A stretch of 13,890 nt of DNA, from positions 1-13,890 of the forward strand of contig CAKRRF010000053.1 of NCBI GenBank assembly GCA_934394985.1, written 5' to 3'. The position numbers were made by a program, and so were the translations under genes. This DNA is from an uncultured Marvinbryantia sp. (GTDB taxonomy: Bacteria > Bacillota > Clostridia > Lachnospirales > Lachnospiraceae). This document shows, in pieces, positions 13,806 to 13,890 of the stretch (position 1 is the stretch's first letter; every line of letters starts with the position of its first letter). Below the pieces are notes generated by a model. That model saw nothing but the letters and a program-made list of their open reading frames with translations, had not been told where the DNA came from and did no database searches.

Positions 13806-13890
13806 ATCAGAGAAATGAAGTGGTAAACTAATTTTGGACACAGAGGGGTCAATTTCTAGACATAAATGAGTTATAATTCAAACAAGGAAT
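13806..13890. other. Unassigned window end, possible start of another element
   Basis: Non-coding as far as it can be read. It contains TTTTGGACACAGAGGGGTCA (13833-13852), which loosely resembles IS3-type terminal sequences, and a TATAAT (13872-13877) without a good -35. The window stops before anything can be confirmed. Confidence 0.25.

Overview
The window looks like chromosomal DNA of an anaerobic Firmicute, most likely a gut Lachnospiraceae (Blautia/Dorea/Ruminococcus-like). This is inferred from four things: the obg-yhbY-nadD-yqeK-rsfS gene order, a purine step split into a PurO-type IMP cyclohydrolase and a stand-alone AICAR formyltransferase behind a ZTP riboswitch, strong AGGAGG-type ribosome sites, and DinR-type LexA boxes. 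No rRNA, tRNA, CRISPR array or complete mobile element is visible.

Layout. Bases 1-3123 (+) are a compact housekeeping cluster: obg (5' end cut off by the window), yhbY, nadD, yqeK and rsfS, covering ribosome assembly and silencing, NAD synthesis and Ap4A breakdown. It ends at a hairpin shared with the convergent lexA gene (3216-3836, -). Bases 3837-4176 hold back-to-back promoters: lexA leftward, with a LexA box and a 16-bp palindrome, and rightward a promoter feeding a ZTP riboswitch whose pseudoknot overlaps a rho-independent terminator. This controls the IMP cyclohydrolase gene (4177-4893) and the AICAR formyltransferase gene (5293-6468). Between these two genes lies a six-unit tandem array of 62-63-bp hairpin repeats, and a seventh, diverged, inverted copy sits near the window end (13765-13801).

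Bases 6623-8431 encode a membrane-anchored CapA/PGA_cap-type protein. Next comes a LexA-controlled promoter (three LexA-like boxes, perfect TTGACA-N17-TATAAT) driving a small TM+LysM protein that matches the SOS cell-division inhibitor YneA. A perfect 13-bp inverted repeat encloses this promoter and touches the ribosome site. galE (9107-10123) follows and overlaps stop-to-stop with a leftward AraC-family regulator (10120-10974). Divergent from that regulator is a surface-anchored 5'-nucleotidase-type metallophosphatase (11242-13206), translationally coupled to a flavodoxin-like gene (13203-13721).

Themes. Two regulatory circuits are readable from sequence alone. One is a purine/one-carbon circuit: Z-nucleotide sensing in front of the enzymes that use AICAR (ZMP). 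The other is an SOS circuit: lexA and a LexA target about 5 kb apart. The least explained items are the tandem hairpin array inside the purine operon and the long inverted repeat around the SOS promoter.
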